Of a stretch of DNA of 12,371 bases, positions 1 through 6,556 are shown piece by piece. Location: positions 1 through 12,371 of the forward strand of contig JADHXF010000047.1 in assembly GCA_016783105.1 (NCBI GenBank), written 5' to 3'. The translations under genes were made by a program, and so were the position numbers. The DNA is from Dehalococcoidales bacterium. GTDB taxonomy: Bacteria; Chloroflexota; Dehalococcoidia; Dehalococcoidales; RBG-16-60-22. Numbering within the stretch: the stretch's first letter is position 1; each line of letters opens with the position of its first letter. The notes under the pieces are model-generated. The model was not told where the DNA came from, searched no databases, and was given only the letters and a program-made list of their open reading frames with translations.

Positions 1-2
1 AT

Positions 3-752
3 ATTCGCTCATGGCATAAAGAAGACCAGGGCTATGATACACAAAAACCTCTTACTTTACTTGAGCGCGTTATTAAAGCCAGCTCCAATGAAGGAGACAT
101 TGTCCTTGACCCCTTCTGTGGTTGCGGTACGGCACTTGTTGCCGCCCAGAAACTGAAAAGGCGCTGGATTGGTATAGATATTACGCATCTTGCCATTAAT
201 TTAATGCGTAACCGTCTCAAGGATACTTTTAAAATAAAGCCTGAAGTCATCGGCGAGCCCGTGGATTTATCCGGGGCTAAAGCCCTTGCTCATGAAGACA
301 GGTATCAGTTCCAGTGGTGGGCGCTTGGTTTGATTGGAGCTAGACCACTTGGAGAGAAAAAGAAAGGGGCGGATAAAGGTATTGATGGAGTAATTCAGTT
401 TATTGATGGTGCTGACGGCAGCGTAAGACGGGTCATAGTTCAGGTAAAGAGCGGACATGTGGGGGTGAACGCCATCCGTGAATTAAAATCGGTAGCGGCC
501 AATGAGGCTTTCGGTGTTTTCATTACCCTTGAACCACCCACAGAACCGATGAAAGTAGAGGCCATAGATGCGGGCTTATACCACTCCCCGGTATGGAATA
601 AAGATTATCCCAGAATACAGATAATAACCATAGAGGAGTTACTGAAAGGCAAAACAGTTGATATGCCACCGCAGGAGCAGACCAGTGTTACCTTTACCAG
701 AGCTAAAAGAATTTCCACGCCAGAAGGCGAGCAGCTTTCTCTGGCAGGTTGA
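3..752 (+). CDS. DNA methyltransferase fused to Mrr-like nuclease domain (5' partial)
   Basis: An open frame enters from the left edge and ends at TGA 750-752, giving 249 residues with no start in the window. Visible residues 14-43 hold QKPLTLLERVIKAS (motif X-like) followed by DPFCGCGT (residues 36-43), the SAM-binding motif I of amino-methyltransferases that modify adenine N6 or cytosine N4. This order (X, then I, near the C-terminus) implies that catalytic motif IV (D/N/S-PP-Y/W) lies upstream, outside the window. After a linker, residues about 115-215 resemble an Mrr-type PD-(D/E)XK nuclease: GADKGIDG (D124, D128), then VQVKSG (K149) after a short beta-hairpin-like stretch. This suggests one polypeptide that both modifies and cuts DNA, or a methyltransferase with a degenerate nuclease. 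Methyltransferase identity is firm; cleavage activity is inferred from motifs only. No separate restriction or specificity gene is visible downstream. Confidence 0.85.
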   Translation: MRSWHKEDQGYDTQKPLTLLERVIKASSNEGDIVLDPFCGCGTALVAAQKLKRRWIGIDITHLAINLMRNRLKDTFKIKPEVIGEPVDLSGAKALAHEDRYQFQWWALGLIGARPLGEKKKGADKGIDGVIQFIDGADGSVRRVIVQVKSGHVGVNAIRELKSVAANEAFGVFITLEPPTEPMKVEAIDAGLYHSPVWNKDYPRIQIITIEELLKGKTVDMPPQEQTSVTFTRAKRISTPEGEQLSLAG

Positions 753-777
753 TGAAAAACAGGTTCAAGTCGTTCCC

Positions 778-966
778 TCTCCCTTTCGTAAAGGGAGATT
801 GAGAGTGATTTTGAGCTTGGAAATCCCCCTTAATCCCCCTTTTTCAAAGGGGGAAATGACCAAAGAAGGCTTTTTCAGCACCCTGCTAGAAGACTAAAAA
901 GGGTACTATAGAGGGGCTTCGCCCCTCTGCTAAAATTGATTCCCCCTCCTTTTGAAAGGAGGGGGA
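778..966. repeat. Cluster of four REP/MITE-like palindromes
   Basis: The 236 bases between the methyltransferase and proA hold no credible gene but contain four perfect short inverted repeats. They are TCTCCCTTT/AAAGGGAGA (778-798, loop 3), TCCCCCTTT/AAAGGGGGA (834-854, loop 3), AGAGGGGC/GCCCCTCT (910-928, loop 3) and TCCCCCTCCTTT/AAAGGAGGGGGA (941-966, loop 2). The second and fourth are clearly related, and AATCCCCCTT occurs twice in tandem at 822-841. A weaker pair, CTTTTT (870-875) and AAAAAG (896-901), encloses AGCA-CCC-TGCT (877-887). C-rich palindromes of this type are commonly dispersed through bacterial genomes as REP-like or MITE-like elements; copy number cannot be checked here. One or more stems may also end methyltransferase transcription, although none is followed by a good T-tract. 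The G-rich end of the last repeat seems to supply the proA ribosome-binding site. Confidence 0.75.
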
Positions 967-988
967 TACAGGGGGTGGATTTGTAGAT

Positions 989-2263
989 ATGAAATCAGCC
1001 ATCGCAGAACTAGAAGCCAAAGGAAGAGCCGCCAGAGAAGCCTCAAAGCGCCTGGCCTACCTTGCCACGGACATTAAAAACCGGGCGCTGCACAGTATCA
1101 GCCGTGACCTGCTGGCCAGAAAAGGCGAGATAATAGCGGCCAATAAAGAGGACTATAAAGAAGCCGAAGCGTCCGGTATGAATGCCGCCATGCTCGACCG
1201 CCTGATGCTGAACGAGAGCCGTCTTGAGGCCATCGCCGGGGACGTGCTCAACGTGGCGGCACTGCCTGACCCGGTCGGCGAGGTCTTCGATATGCGCACC
1301 CAGCCCAATGGCCTGCTTATTGGGAAAAAACGGGTGCCGCTGGGCGTCATCGGCGCCATTTATGAGAGCCGCCCCAACGTAACCATTGACATCTCCTCGC
1401 TCTGTCTGAAGTCTGGCAACGCCATGATTTTAAGGGGAGGCAGGGAGGCGGTACGCTCCAACAACGCCCTGGTCAGAGTGGTGCAGGATGCCTCGCTAAG
1501 TGCCGGGATGCCTGATGGTGCCGTCCAGTTTATTGAGAATACCGACCGGGCACTGGTCGACCACATGCTGACGATGAGCGGCGTCATCGACCTGATTATA
1601 CCGCGTGGTGGTGCCAGGCTCATCCGCTCCGTGGCCGAGAAGGCTGCCATGCCGGTGATTACCGGCGGCATCGGCGTCTGCCACACCTACGTAGACAAAA
1701 GCACCGATGTGGATAAGGCGGTGGCCATCGTCTATAACGCCAAGGTACAGCGCCCCACCGTCTGCAATGCTCTGGACACGCTGCTGGTGCACGCTGACAT
1801 TGCCGGGGACTGCCTGCCTCTGATTGCCGCTGAACTGGCCAAAGCCGGCGTGGAACTGCACTGCGATAGACAGGCCATGGCCATCCTGCAAAACCAGACC
1901 GGGCTCAAGCTCATCCCCGCAACCGACGAGGACTGGGGCAAGGAGTTTTTATCCCTGGTAGCTGCTATCAAGGTGGTTGATTCCCTTGATGCCGCATTAG
2001 CGCATATTGAACATTATGGTTCTGGCCACTCTGAAGCTATTTTAACCGAGGATTACACCTCGGCAGCGCGCTTCCTCAACGAAGTTGACGCCGCCTGTGT
2101 TTATGTCAATGCCAGCACCCGTTTCACCGATGGGGCACAGTTCGGTCTGGGAGCAGAGGTTGGCATCAGCACCCAGAAATTTCACGCCCGTGGGCCCCTG
2201 GGACTGAAGGAACTGACCACGTATAAGTGGATTATCTACGGTAGCGGCCAGGTAAGAACGTAG
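989..2263 (+). CDS. proA: Gamma-glutamyl phosphate reductase
   Basis: This cytosolic enzyme catalyses the second step of proline synthesis, the NADPH-dependent reduction of gamma-glutamyl phosphate to glutamate-5-semialdehyde (EC 1.2.1.41). The 424 residues match the family length (E. coli ProA has 417). The aldehyde-dehydrogenase fold is recognisable from GVIGAIYESRPNVTID (about 119-134), SGNAMILRGG (142-151), the ITGGIGVCH segment (224-232) and catalytic C259 in QRPTVCNALDTLLVH. The C-terminal FGLGAEVGISTQKFHARGP block is also typical. The start at ATG 989 has a G-rich stretch (971-978) about ten bases upstream, lying at the edge of the palindromic repeat, so this ribosome site is unusual. 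No proB is next to it. The gene converges on rph with nine bases between stop codons. Identification is secure. Confidence 0.97.
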   Translation: MKSAIAELEAKGRAAREASKRLAYLATDIKNRALHSISRDLLARKGEIIAANKEDYKEAEASGMNAAMLDRLMLNESRLEAIAGDVLNVAALPDPVGEVFDMRTQPNGLLIGKKRVPLGVIGAIYESRPNVTIDISSLCLKSGNAMILRGGREAVRSNNALVRVVQDASLSAGMPDGAVQFIENTDRALVDHMLTMSGVIDLIIPRGGARLIRSVAEKAAMPVITGGIGVCHTYVDKSTDVDKAVAIVYNAKVQRPTVCNALDTLLVHADIAGDCLPLIAAELAKAGVELHCDRQAMAILQNQTGLKLIPATDEDWGKEFLSLVAAIKVVDSLDAALAHIEHYGSGHSEAILTEDYTSAARFLNEVDAACVYVNASTRFTDGAQFGLGAEVGISTQKFHARGPLGLKELTTYKWIIYGSGQVRT

Positions 2264-2276
2264 GCTTATCGCCTAC
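2260..2276. terminator. Small hairpin overlapping both stop codons of proA and rph
   Basis: GTAGGC (2260-2265) and GCCTAC (2271-2276) form a six-base-pair stem with loop TTATC. Each arm contains one of the two convergent stop codons (TAG 2261-2263 for proA; the complement of CTA 2273-2275 for rph). On the plus strand it is followed by TTGTATTTTT, a broken T-tract, so it may act as a weak intrinsic terminator for proA. On the minus strand no T-tract follows. The stem is short, so the call is moderate. Confidence 0.45.
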
Positions 2277-2998
2277 TTGTATTTTTCGAGAGCCGTCTGC
2301 TGGATCTGGAATAGTTGCTGAATCCCCGACTCAGCCAGAGAAATCAGCTCCTCAATGTTCTTTCTGGAAAACGGCTTGCCCTCGGCGGTGCCCTGCACCT
2401 CGACGAATTCACCCTTGCTGGTCATGACCACATTGAAGTCAACCGAGGCATTGGCATCTTCATCATAACACAGGTCCAGTATCATATCGCTGCGCACAAT
2501 GCCAACGCTGGTGGCCGCCACCGCACTCTTGAGTGGCACTGAAGAGATGATTCCCATGCCGGCAAGGTTATGGAGAGACTTGTAAAGCGCAACATAGGCA
2601 CCAGTAACGGCCGCGGTTCTCGTGCCGCCGTCAGCCTGAATAACGTCGCAGTCGACAATTAAAGTCCGTTCGCCAAGAGCCGCGAGGTCAGCCACCGCCC
2701 TCAGGGAGCGCCCGATGAACCGCTGAATCTCCTGATTCCTGCCTCCCACTTTTCCCAGCGAGGAATCACGCGGGGTACGGGTCACCGTAGCCCGGGGCAG
2801 CATGGCGTATTCGGCGGTAATCCACCCCGTCCCGCTGCCCTTGAGGAAGTTGGGCACGCGCTCATCAACGCTGACCGAACACAGCACCCGCGTTTTACCC
2901 AGCTCAATCAGCGCCGAGCCCTCGGCAAAGAGCTGAAAACCGGGAGCGATGCTTACCGGGCGGATCTCATTATAGGCACGTCCATCGGCTCTCTTCAC
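2273..2998 (-). CDS. rph: Ribonuclease PH
   Basis: RNase PH is a phosphate-dependent 3'-to-5' exoribonuclease that trims tRNA 3' ends (EC 2.7.7.56) and acts as a hexamer in the cytoplasm. The protein has 241 residues, normal for the family. It opens with KRADGRAYNEIRPV (residues 2-15) and carries GWITAEYAMLPRAT (58-71), the substrate loop GRNQEIQRFIGRSLRA (86-101), VDCDVIQADGGTRTAA (115-130) including the phosphate-contacting GGTRT, and acidic residues D181 and D187 in YDEDANASVDFNVV. The start is GTG at 2998, six bases after a perfect GGAGG (plus-strand CCTCC 3005-3009). It is transcribed from the near-consensus promoter at 3032-3060, with a leader of about 27 bases. Identification is secure. 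Confidence 0.97.
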   Translation of the reverse strand: MKRADGRAYNEIRPVSIAPGFQLFAEGSALIELGKTRVLCSVSVDERVPNFLKGSGTGWITAEYAMLPRATVTRTPRDSSLGKVGGRNQEIQRFIGRSLRAVADLAALGERTLIVDCDVIQADGGTRTAAVTGAYVALYKSLHNLAGMGIISSVPLKSAVAATSVGIVRSDMILDLCYDEDANASVDFNVVMTSKGEFVEVQGTAEGKPFSRKNIEELISLAESGIQQLFQIQQTALEKYK

Positions 2999-3016
2999 CT
3001 GAAGCCTCCAAATCTA

Positions 3017-3031
3017 CTGACAATATGTCAG
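3017..3031. promoter_or_regulatory. Dyad CTGACA-ATA-TGTCAG at the rph transcription start
   Basis: A perfect six-base inverted repeat with a three-base spacer lies at the predicted rph start point, just downstream of its -10 box and upstream of the Shine-Dalgarno site. Its placement fits an operator or a short 5' hairpin in the rph transcript. No known regulator site was recognised, so function is inference. Confidence 0.35.
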
Positions 3032-3060
3032 AGTATAACATCGCTGATTGATATTGACAA
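3032..3060 (-). promoter_or_regulatory. Sigma-70-type promoter for rph
   Basis: Read on the minus strand: TTGTCA (3060-3055), 17-base spacer, TATACT (3037-3032). Both boxes match consensus at five of six positions with ideal spacing. The predicted start near 3025 leaves a short leader before the GTG start of rph. Confidence 0.7.
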
Positions 3061-3083
3061 TCCGGTTAATTATATGATAGAAA
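3054..3083 (+). promoter_or_regulatory. Probable promoter for the tspO-like gene, sharing its -35 with rph
   Basis: A perfect TTGACA lies at 3054-3059 and overlaps the minus-strand -35 box of rph by five bases. The -10 is less clear. TAGAAA at 3078-3083 has an 18-base spacer and an extended TGA just before it (3075-3077). TATGAT at 3073-3078 matches better but is only 13 bases from the -35. The leader to the ATG at 3128 would be about 40 bases. Confidence 0.5.
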
Positions 3084-3127
3084 TGCTTACCAATCATGAA
3101 CCGTAAAAATAACCTGGAGATGGAACT

Positions 3128-3613
3128 ATGAAAAACCGAAAAACCAATATCATAAAACTGGTTGTCAGCATTGTGGTCTGCCAGTGTGCCGGAATCATCG
3201 GCTCGGTATTCACTACACCGGCGATTCCGACCTGGTATGCCACCCTCCAGAAACCGGTTTTCACCCCACCCAGCTGGCTCTTTGCCCCCGCCTGGATTAC
3301 CCTTTACCTGCTCATGGGAATAGCCGCCTTTTTTGTCTGGCGCATCGGGCTGAGTGAACGACGGGTAAGGGTGGCGCTGCTCATTTTCCTGATACAGCTG
3401 GCGCTGAATGCCCTGTGGTCAGTGGTATTCTTCGGGCTGCAGTCACCGCTCTACGGATTTATCGTCATCATTGTCCTGTGGTTTATGATACTGCTGACAA
3501 TGCTGAGATTTGCCCGGATATCATCGGTAGCGGCGTGGCTGCTGGTGCCTTATATCCTGTGGGTGAGCTTTGCTTCTGTCCTGAATATATCAATATGGGT
3601 ATTAAACCCCTAG
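3128..3613 (+). CDS. tspO: TspO/MBR family membrane protein
   Basis: The 161-residue protein is very hydrophobic, with about five membrane helices, as in bacterial TspO (tryptophan-rich sensory protein, the homologue of the mitochondrial translocator protein). Signature blocks are present: WYATLQKPVFTPPSWLFAPA (residues 36-55), the QLALNALWSVVFFG helix (90-103) and a final WLLVPYILWVSFASVLN helix (137-153). Family members bind porphyrins or heme-related molecules and are linked to tetrapyrrole or stress signalling; the exact role is not settled and cannot be read from sequence. The start ATG 3128 follows GGAG (3116-3119) by eight bases. The gene stands alone on the plus strand, divergent from rph, and its stop overlaps the stop of pncC by four bases. 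Family assignment is strong. Confidence 0.92.
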   Translation: MKNRKTNIIKLVVSIVVCQCAGIIGSVFTTPAIPTWYATLQKPVFTPPSWLFAPAWITLYLLMGIAAFFVWRIGLSERRVRVALLIFLIQLALNALWSVVFFGLQSPLYGFIVIIVLWFMILLTMLRFARISSVAAWLLVPYILWVSFASVLNISIWVLNP

Positions 3614-4098
3614 TTTAAACCGGACAGGTATTCTTTCAACCAGCGCAGGGCGGCTTCCGCAGCGTCCTGTTTGTTCTGCTCACGGCTGCCAGCAAAATTA
3701 TGCTGCTGGCTATAAGTCCTGCCTTGATGTGAAAGGCCAAGGTAAAATAACCCCACCGGCTTTTCCGGAGTGGCGCCACCCGGTCCGGCGATTCCGGTGT
3801 CGGCGATACACACATCTACCGCCAGCAGCTTCCTGCCCCTCTCCGCCATCTCCTCGGCTACTCTGGCGCTCACCGCACCGTACCGGTCTATGGTCTCCTT
3901 CTTCACCCCAACTACCCGAATCTTCGCCTCGTTGCTGTAGGAAATTATCGAGCCTTTGTAGTAATCGGAGCTTCCCGGGATATTGGTTATGCGGTGGGAA
4001 ATGAGCCCGCCGGTGGCCGACTCAACCGCCCCTAATGTCATTCCTCGCCGGCGAAGTATATCGCCGATTTCCTGCTCGATGCTGGACATAAAATCCAC
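3610..4098 (-). CDS. pncC: CinA C-terminal domain protein, nicotinamide-nucleotide amidase
   Basis: The protein of about 162 residues is a stand-alone CinA C-terminal domain. Such proteins deamidate nicotinamide mononucleotide to nicotinic acid mononucleotide (EC 3.5.1.42), returning NMN, for example from DNA ligase, to NAD synthesis. Visible family features are VESATGGLISHRITNIPGSS near residues 20-39, YKGSIISYSNEAK, the GAVSARVAEEMA helix, and CIADTGIAGPGGATPEKPVG with the glycine-rich active-site loop. The N-terminal molybdopterin-binding domain of full CinA is absent, as in PncC/YgaD proteins. The start is uncertain: GTG 4098 has AGGAG (4114-4118) 15 bases upstream, which is too far, while ATG 4089 has only a weak GTGG. 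It lies 83 bases downstream of the stress protein gene on the same strand, so co-transcription is possible. Confidence 0.9.
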   Translation of the reverse strand: MDFMSSIEQEIGDILRRRGMTLGAVESATGGLISHRITNIPGSSDYYKGSIISYSNEAKIRVVGVKKETIDRYGAVSARVAEEMAERGRKLLAVDVCIADTGIAGPGGATPEKPVGLFYLGLSHQGRTYSQQHNFAGSREQNKQDAAEAALRWLKEYLSGLN

Positions 4099-4144
4099 TT
4101 TTAAATCAATAGTCTCCTATAAACTGGCCAGCCATTTATACACG

Positions 4145-4167
4145 CGGAATTTAGCTTCGCTAATCCG
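4145..4167 (-). other. Stem-loop between the usp and pncC genes
   Basis: TTAGC (4151-4155) and GCTAA (4159-4163) pair perfectly around TTC. CGGA (4145-4148) pairs with TCCG (4164-4167) beyond a two-base bulge. On the transcribed minus strand the centre reads GCGAAGC, a sequence known for unusually stable mini-hairpins. No T-tract follows, so this may be an mRNA-stabilising or partial-terminator structure between the two genes rather than a true terminator. Confidence 0.35.
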
Positions 4168-4181
4168 GTACTTATATATCA

Positions 4182-4649
4182 TTACCCTGCTCTTACCATT
4201 AATACTGGTACTTTTCCTCCCCGCGGTACCTTATCAGTAACACTGCCAAAAGCCCAACGGCTAACACCGGCCCGTCCATGGGTTGACATAGCCACCAGGT
4301 CAGCACCTACTTCTTTTTCAGCCTTAATGATTTCTTCAGCTGGAGAATGTCCTGCGGCAACCTTACAATTCACGATAGCGCCCTTGCTTTTCAAGCCCTT
4401 GCCGACCTCGTTCAGATAGTCAACAGCCTTGTCCTTAATTTGCTCCAGCTCACTCTCACTGTAGGGGATGTGAACGATTCCCACGTTGCCGCGAACATCG
4501 ACGTCATGTTCCAGTGTGGTAATTACGTTGAAAAGGGTAACTTCCATTTTCTTTCCTGGTGCCAGCCTGGAGACCAGCCCTTCAACATAGCGCAGGGCGG
4601 CCTCACCCAGTTCAGAGCCATCCAACGGAATAAGTATTCTTTCAGACAT
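4182..4649 (-). CDS. Universal stress protein, UspA family
   Basis: This 155-residue cytosolic protein has the single-domain Usp alpha/beta fold. The N-terminal ERILIPLDGSELGEAALRYV (residues 3-22) holds the conserved nucleotide-pocket aspartate D10. The C-terminal block DLVAMSTHGRAGVSRWAFGS corresponds to the ATP-binding G-2x-G-9x-G-S/T motif, with the first glycine replaced by serine, as is common. It ends with VPVLMVRAG, the usual last strand. It therefore probably belongs to the ATP-binding subgroup, though binding is inferred. Usp proteins are induced by starvation and other stresses; the target here is unknown. ATG 4649 follows a GGGAGG ribosome site at about seven bases. The gene has a perfect consensus promoter, suggesting strong expression. 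Confidence 0.93.
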   Translation of the reverse strand: MSERILIPLDGSELGEAALRYVEGLVSRLAPGKKMEVTLFNVITTLEHDVDVRGNVGIVHIPYSESELEQIKDKAVDYLNEVGKGLKSKGAIVNCKVAAGHSPAEEIIKAEKEVGADLVAMSTHGRAGVSRWAFGSVTDKVPRGGKVPVLMVRAG

Positions 4650-4685
4650 CTTTTACCTCCCTATCTCCCCAATCTGAGCAATTAA

Positions 4686-4713
4686 ATTATAGTCCCTCCC
4701 ATTTAATTGTCAA
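4686..4713 (-). promoter_or_regulatory. Perfect consensus promoter for the universal stress gene
   Basis: On the minus strand TTGACA (4713-4708) and TATAAT (4691-4686) both match sigma-70 consensus at all six positions, with a 16-base spacer. The start point near 4679 gives a leader of about 30 bases that includes the Shine-Dalgarno site. Confidence 0.8.
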
Positions 4714-4776
4714 GACAACCCAGCAGTGCTTCTTTCCCCTAACTGCCTCCATCTTTAATCTTTTCATTTTTCGGAA

Positions 4777-4806
4777 TTCACGTTGTGTATTTTAAAATTA
4801 TATACT
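4777..4806 (+). promoter_or_regulatory. Candidate promoter for the small membrane protein and dehydratase cluster
   Basis: TATACT (4801-4806, five of six matches) is preceded by TTCACG (4777-4782, four of six) at an 18-base spacing, in an AT-rich stretch. It lies about 40 bases before the ATG at 4849. The rest of the 4650-4848 intergenic region holds the usp promoter and no other structure I can support. Confidence 0.45.
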
Positions 4807-4848
4807 AAACTAGGCTAACGGATATAAATATAATCAGGAGGGTAAATA

Positions 4849-5034
4849 ATGGGTTTAACAGCGATCATCCTGGGTTTCCTCGGTGTGCTCAGCGCCGCCA
4901 TGGGCATTGTCACTGCCGCAGAAGTAATCGCCCCAATTATGCCTCAGTTTACCTGGACTTTCTGGTTTGCGCTTTCGGGGCTTCTGGTGCTGGGTGCCAT
5001 CGCCTTTGCCGTCAGTCGCGGCTCTTTTGAATAA
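4849..5034 (+). CDS. Small two-helix membrane protein, unknown function
   Basis: I do not recognise this 61-residue protein. It has two clear hydrophobic segments, residues about 4-30 and 35-56, separated by a short PQFTW turn, and ends with the polar tail SRGSFE. It has no cysteines and no lipobox. The gene is real by its signals: a perfect AGGAGG (4836-4841) sits seven bases before ATG 4849, and a candidate promoter lies upstream. It precedes the dehydratase gene by 51 bases with no terminator between them, so the two are probably co-transcribed. That could mean a membrane anchor or accessory role for the pathway, but this is guesswork from position. Confidence 0.75.
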   Translation: MGLTAIILGFLGVLSAAMGIVTAAEVIAPIMPQFTWTFWFALSGLLVLGAIAFAVSRGSFE

Positions 5035-5085
5035 AATACACCTTACCTAACCAAATATATTGAGAAAAATGCGAGGTCTCTGGCT

Positions 5086-6546
5086 ATGGGTATGATACAT
5101 GGTGACGACTATCGTGAAAATCTGCGTCGGGTTAAGCCGGAAATTTACTATATGGGGGAGAAAATCGATAGCGTGGCAGACCACCTCGCCTTTATCCCCC
5201 ATATCAACGCCGCCGCTCTGACCTACGACATGGCATGGGCACCCGAGTTTGAGGAATTGCTGACCACCAAATCACACCTGACCGGAGAGAAGATAAACCT
5301 TTTCACCCATGTACACCACAGCACTGATGACCTGGTACAGAAGGTGAAAGCACTCCGGGCCCTGGGCCAACAGACGGGAAGCTGCTTTGCGCGCTGTGTC
5401 GGCCATGACGCTTTAAATGCCATCTACTCGGTAACCTATGACATGGATAAAAAGAACGGCACCGAGTACCACAAAAGATTTGTCGATTTCCTCAGGGAAG
5501 TCCAGAAAGAGGACCGGTTCATTTCCGGAGCCATGACCGACCCCAAAGGCGACCGCAGTCTTTCCCCCAGCCAGCAGGCTGACCCCGACCAGTATGTTCA
5601 CGTCACGGAGAAGAAGAAGGACGGCATTGTGATTCGAGGCGCCAAGGCGCACATCACTGGCGCCGTCAACGCCATGGGCCACCTGGTCATGCCGACTACC
5701 TCATTGAAGGAAGCGGATGCTGACTACGCCGTGTGCTGCTATGTGCCGGTTGATGCGCCCGGGCTGGTCCATATATTCGGCCGCCAGACCAACGACGACC
5801 GTAAATGCAGCGGCTGCCTCATGGACCAGGGCAATCCGGAATACGGCATTGTCGGCGGGGAAGCACTGGTGGTCTTCGAAGATGTCTTCGTCCCCTGGGA
5901 ACAGGTATTCATGTGCGGCGAGTATGATTTCGCCTTTGAACTTGTCGAGCGCTTTGCCACCGCCCACCGCCAGAACTACGGCGGCTGCAAGGTCGGCCTG
6001 GCCGATGTTTTGACTGGCGCCATGTACGCGCTGGCCGAGGTGCAGGGTACGTTGAACGCCTCGCACATAAGAGACAAGCTGGTGGAGATGGTTCACCTTG
6101 CCGAGACGCTCTACTGCTGCTCCATCGCCTGTTCCTGCCAGGGATACGCGCTGCCCGCGGGCAACTACATGGCCGACCCGCTTCTGGCCAATGTCACCAA
6201 ACTCAATGTCACCCGATATATCTATGAGATGGCCAGACTTGCCCAGGATACGGCCGGTGGCTTGCTGGCGACCATGCCCTCGGAACTCGACTGGGGCGAC
6301 ACCAGGGTCGGTAAATACGTGGACAAGTACCTCAAAGGCGTGACCGATGTGCCCACCGAGACCAGGATGCGTCTTTTGCGGCTCATCGAGGGCATGACCT
6401 GCGGCACCGCCCTTGCCGAATCAATGCACGGCGCCGGTTCACCACAGGCCCAGCGGATTATGATTATGCGGCGCGCCAACTGGGAGCGCAAAAAGCGCCT
6501 GGCCCAGAAGCTGGCCAGAATCGGGGAGCAGCCCAAACTGGTGTGA
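5086..6546 (+). CDS. abfD: 4-hydroxybutyryl-CoA dehydratase / vinylacetyl-CoA isomerase
   Basis: The 486-residue protein belongs to the HpaB/acyl-CoA-dehydrogenase-like flavoprotein family and matches 4-hydroxybutyryl-CoA dehydratase (Clostridium AbfD, about 490 residues). That enzyme uses FAD and a [4Fe-4S] cluster to dehydrate 4-hydroxybutyryl-CoA to crotonyl-CoA by a ketyl-radical mechanism (EC 4.2.1.120, with isomerase 5.3.3.3). All four cluster ligands can be placed: C100 and C104 in GSCFARCVGHD, and H294 and C301 in AHRQNYGGCK. These match C99, C103, H292 and C299 of the clostridial enzyme. Y298, K302, E259 (VGGEA) and E445 (AESMHGAGSPQAQR) also correspond to known active-site residues. 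Conserved ligands argue for true dehydratase rather than HpaB-type monooxygenase activity. ATG 5086 follows GAGG (5073-5076) by nine bases; ATG 5092 is an alternative. It could serve 4-aminobutyrate or succinate fermentation, or a 4-hydroxybutyrate carbon cycle; the window does not decide. Confidence 0.93.
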   Translation: MGMIHGDDYRENLRRVKPEIYYMGEKIDSVADHLAFIPHINAAALTYDMAWAPEFEELLTTKSHLTGEKINLFTHVHHSTDDLVQKVKALRALGQQTGSCFARCVGHDALNAIYSVTYDMDKKNGTEYHKRFVDFLREVQKEDRFISGAMTDPKGDRSLSPSQQADPDQYVHVTEKKKDGIVIRGAKAHITGAVNAMGHLVMPTTSLKEADADYAVCCYVPVDAPGLVHIFGRQTNDDRKCSGCLMDQGNPEYGIVGGEALVVFEDVFVPWEQVFMCGEYDFAFELVERFATAHRQNYGGCKVGLADVLTGAMYALAEVQGTLNASHIRDKLVEMVHLAETLYCCSIACSCQGYALPAGNYMADPLLANVTKLNVTRYIYEMARLAQDTAGGLLATMPSELDWGDTRVGKYVDKYLKGVTDVPTETRMRLLRLIEGMTCGTALAESMHGAGSPQAQRIMIMRRANWERKKRLAQKLARIGEQPKLV

Positions 6547-6556
6547 GCGACCAAGG

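Noticed and set aside
658..897. 79-codon plus-strand ORF overlapping the methyltransferase end
   Set aside because: Its second half translates the palindromic repeats, it overlaps a clear gene in another frame and has no ribosome site or recognisable motif.
910..928. Intrinsic terminator for the methyltransferase
   Set aside because: The GC stem is good but is followed by TGCTAAAATTG on the plus strand, without a T-tract; kept as a repeat element instead.
778..966. Possible CRISPR array
   Set aside because: Repeats differ in sequence and length, lack uniform spacers, and are self-complementary palindromes rather than repeat-spacer units.
1496..1891. 131-codon minus-strand ORF inside proA
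   Set aside because: Antisense shadow of a strongly conserved gene in GC-rich codons; no start signal and no family resemblance.
3073..3078. TATGAT as the -10 of the tspO gene
   Set aside because: It matches consensus well but lies only 13 bases from the perfect TTGACA, too short for normal sigma-70 spacing.
5701..6096. Minus-strand ORFs within the dehydratase gene
   Set aside because: The sense strand carries all catalytic and cluster residues; the antisense frames show no conserved features.
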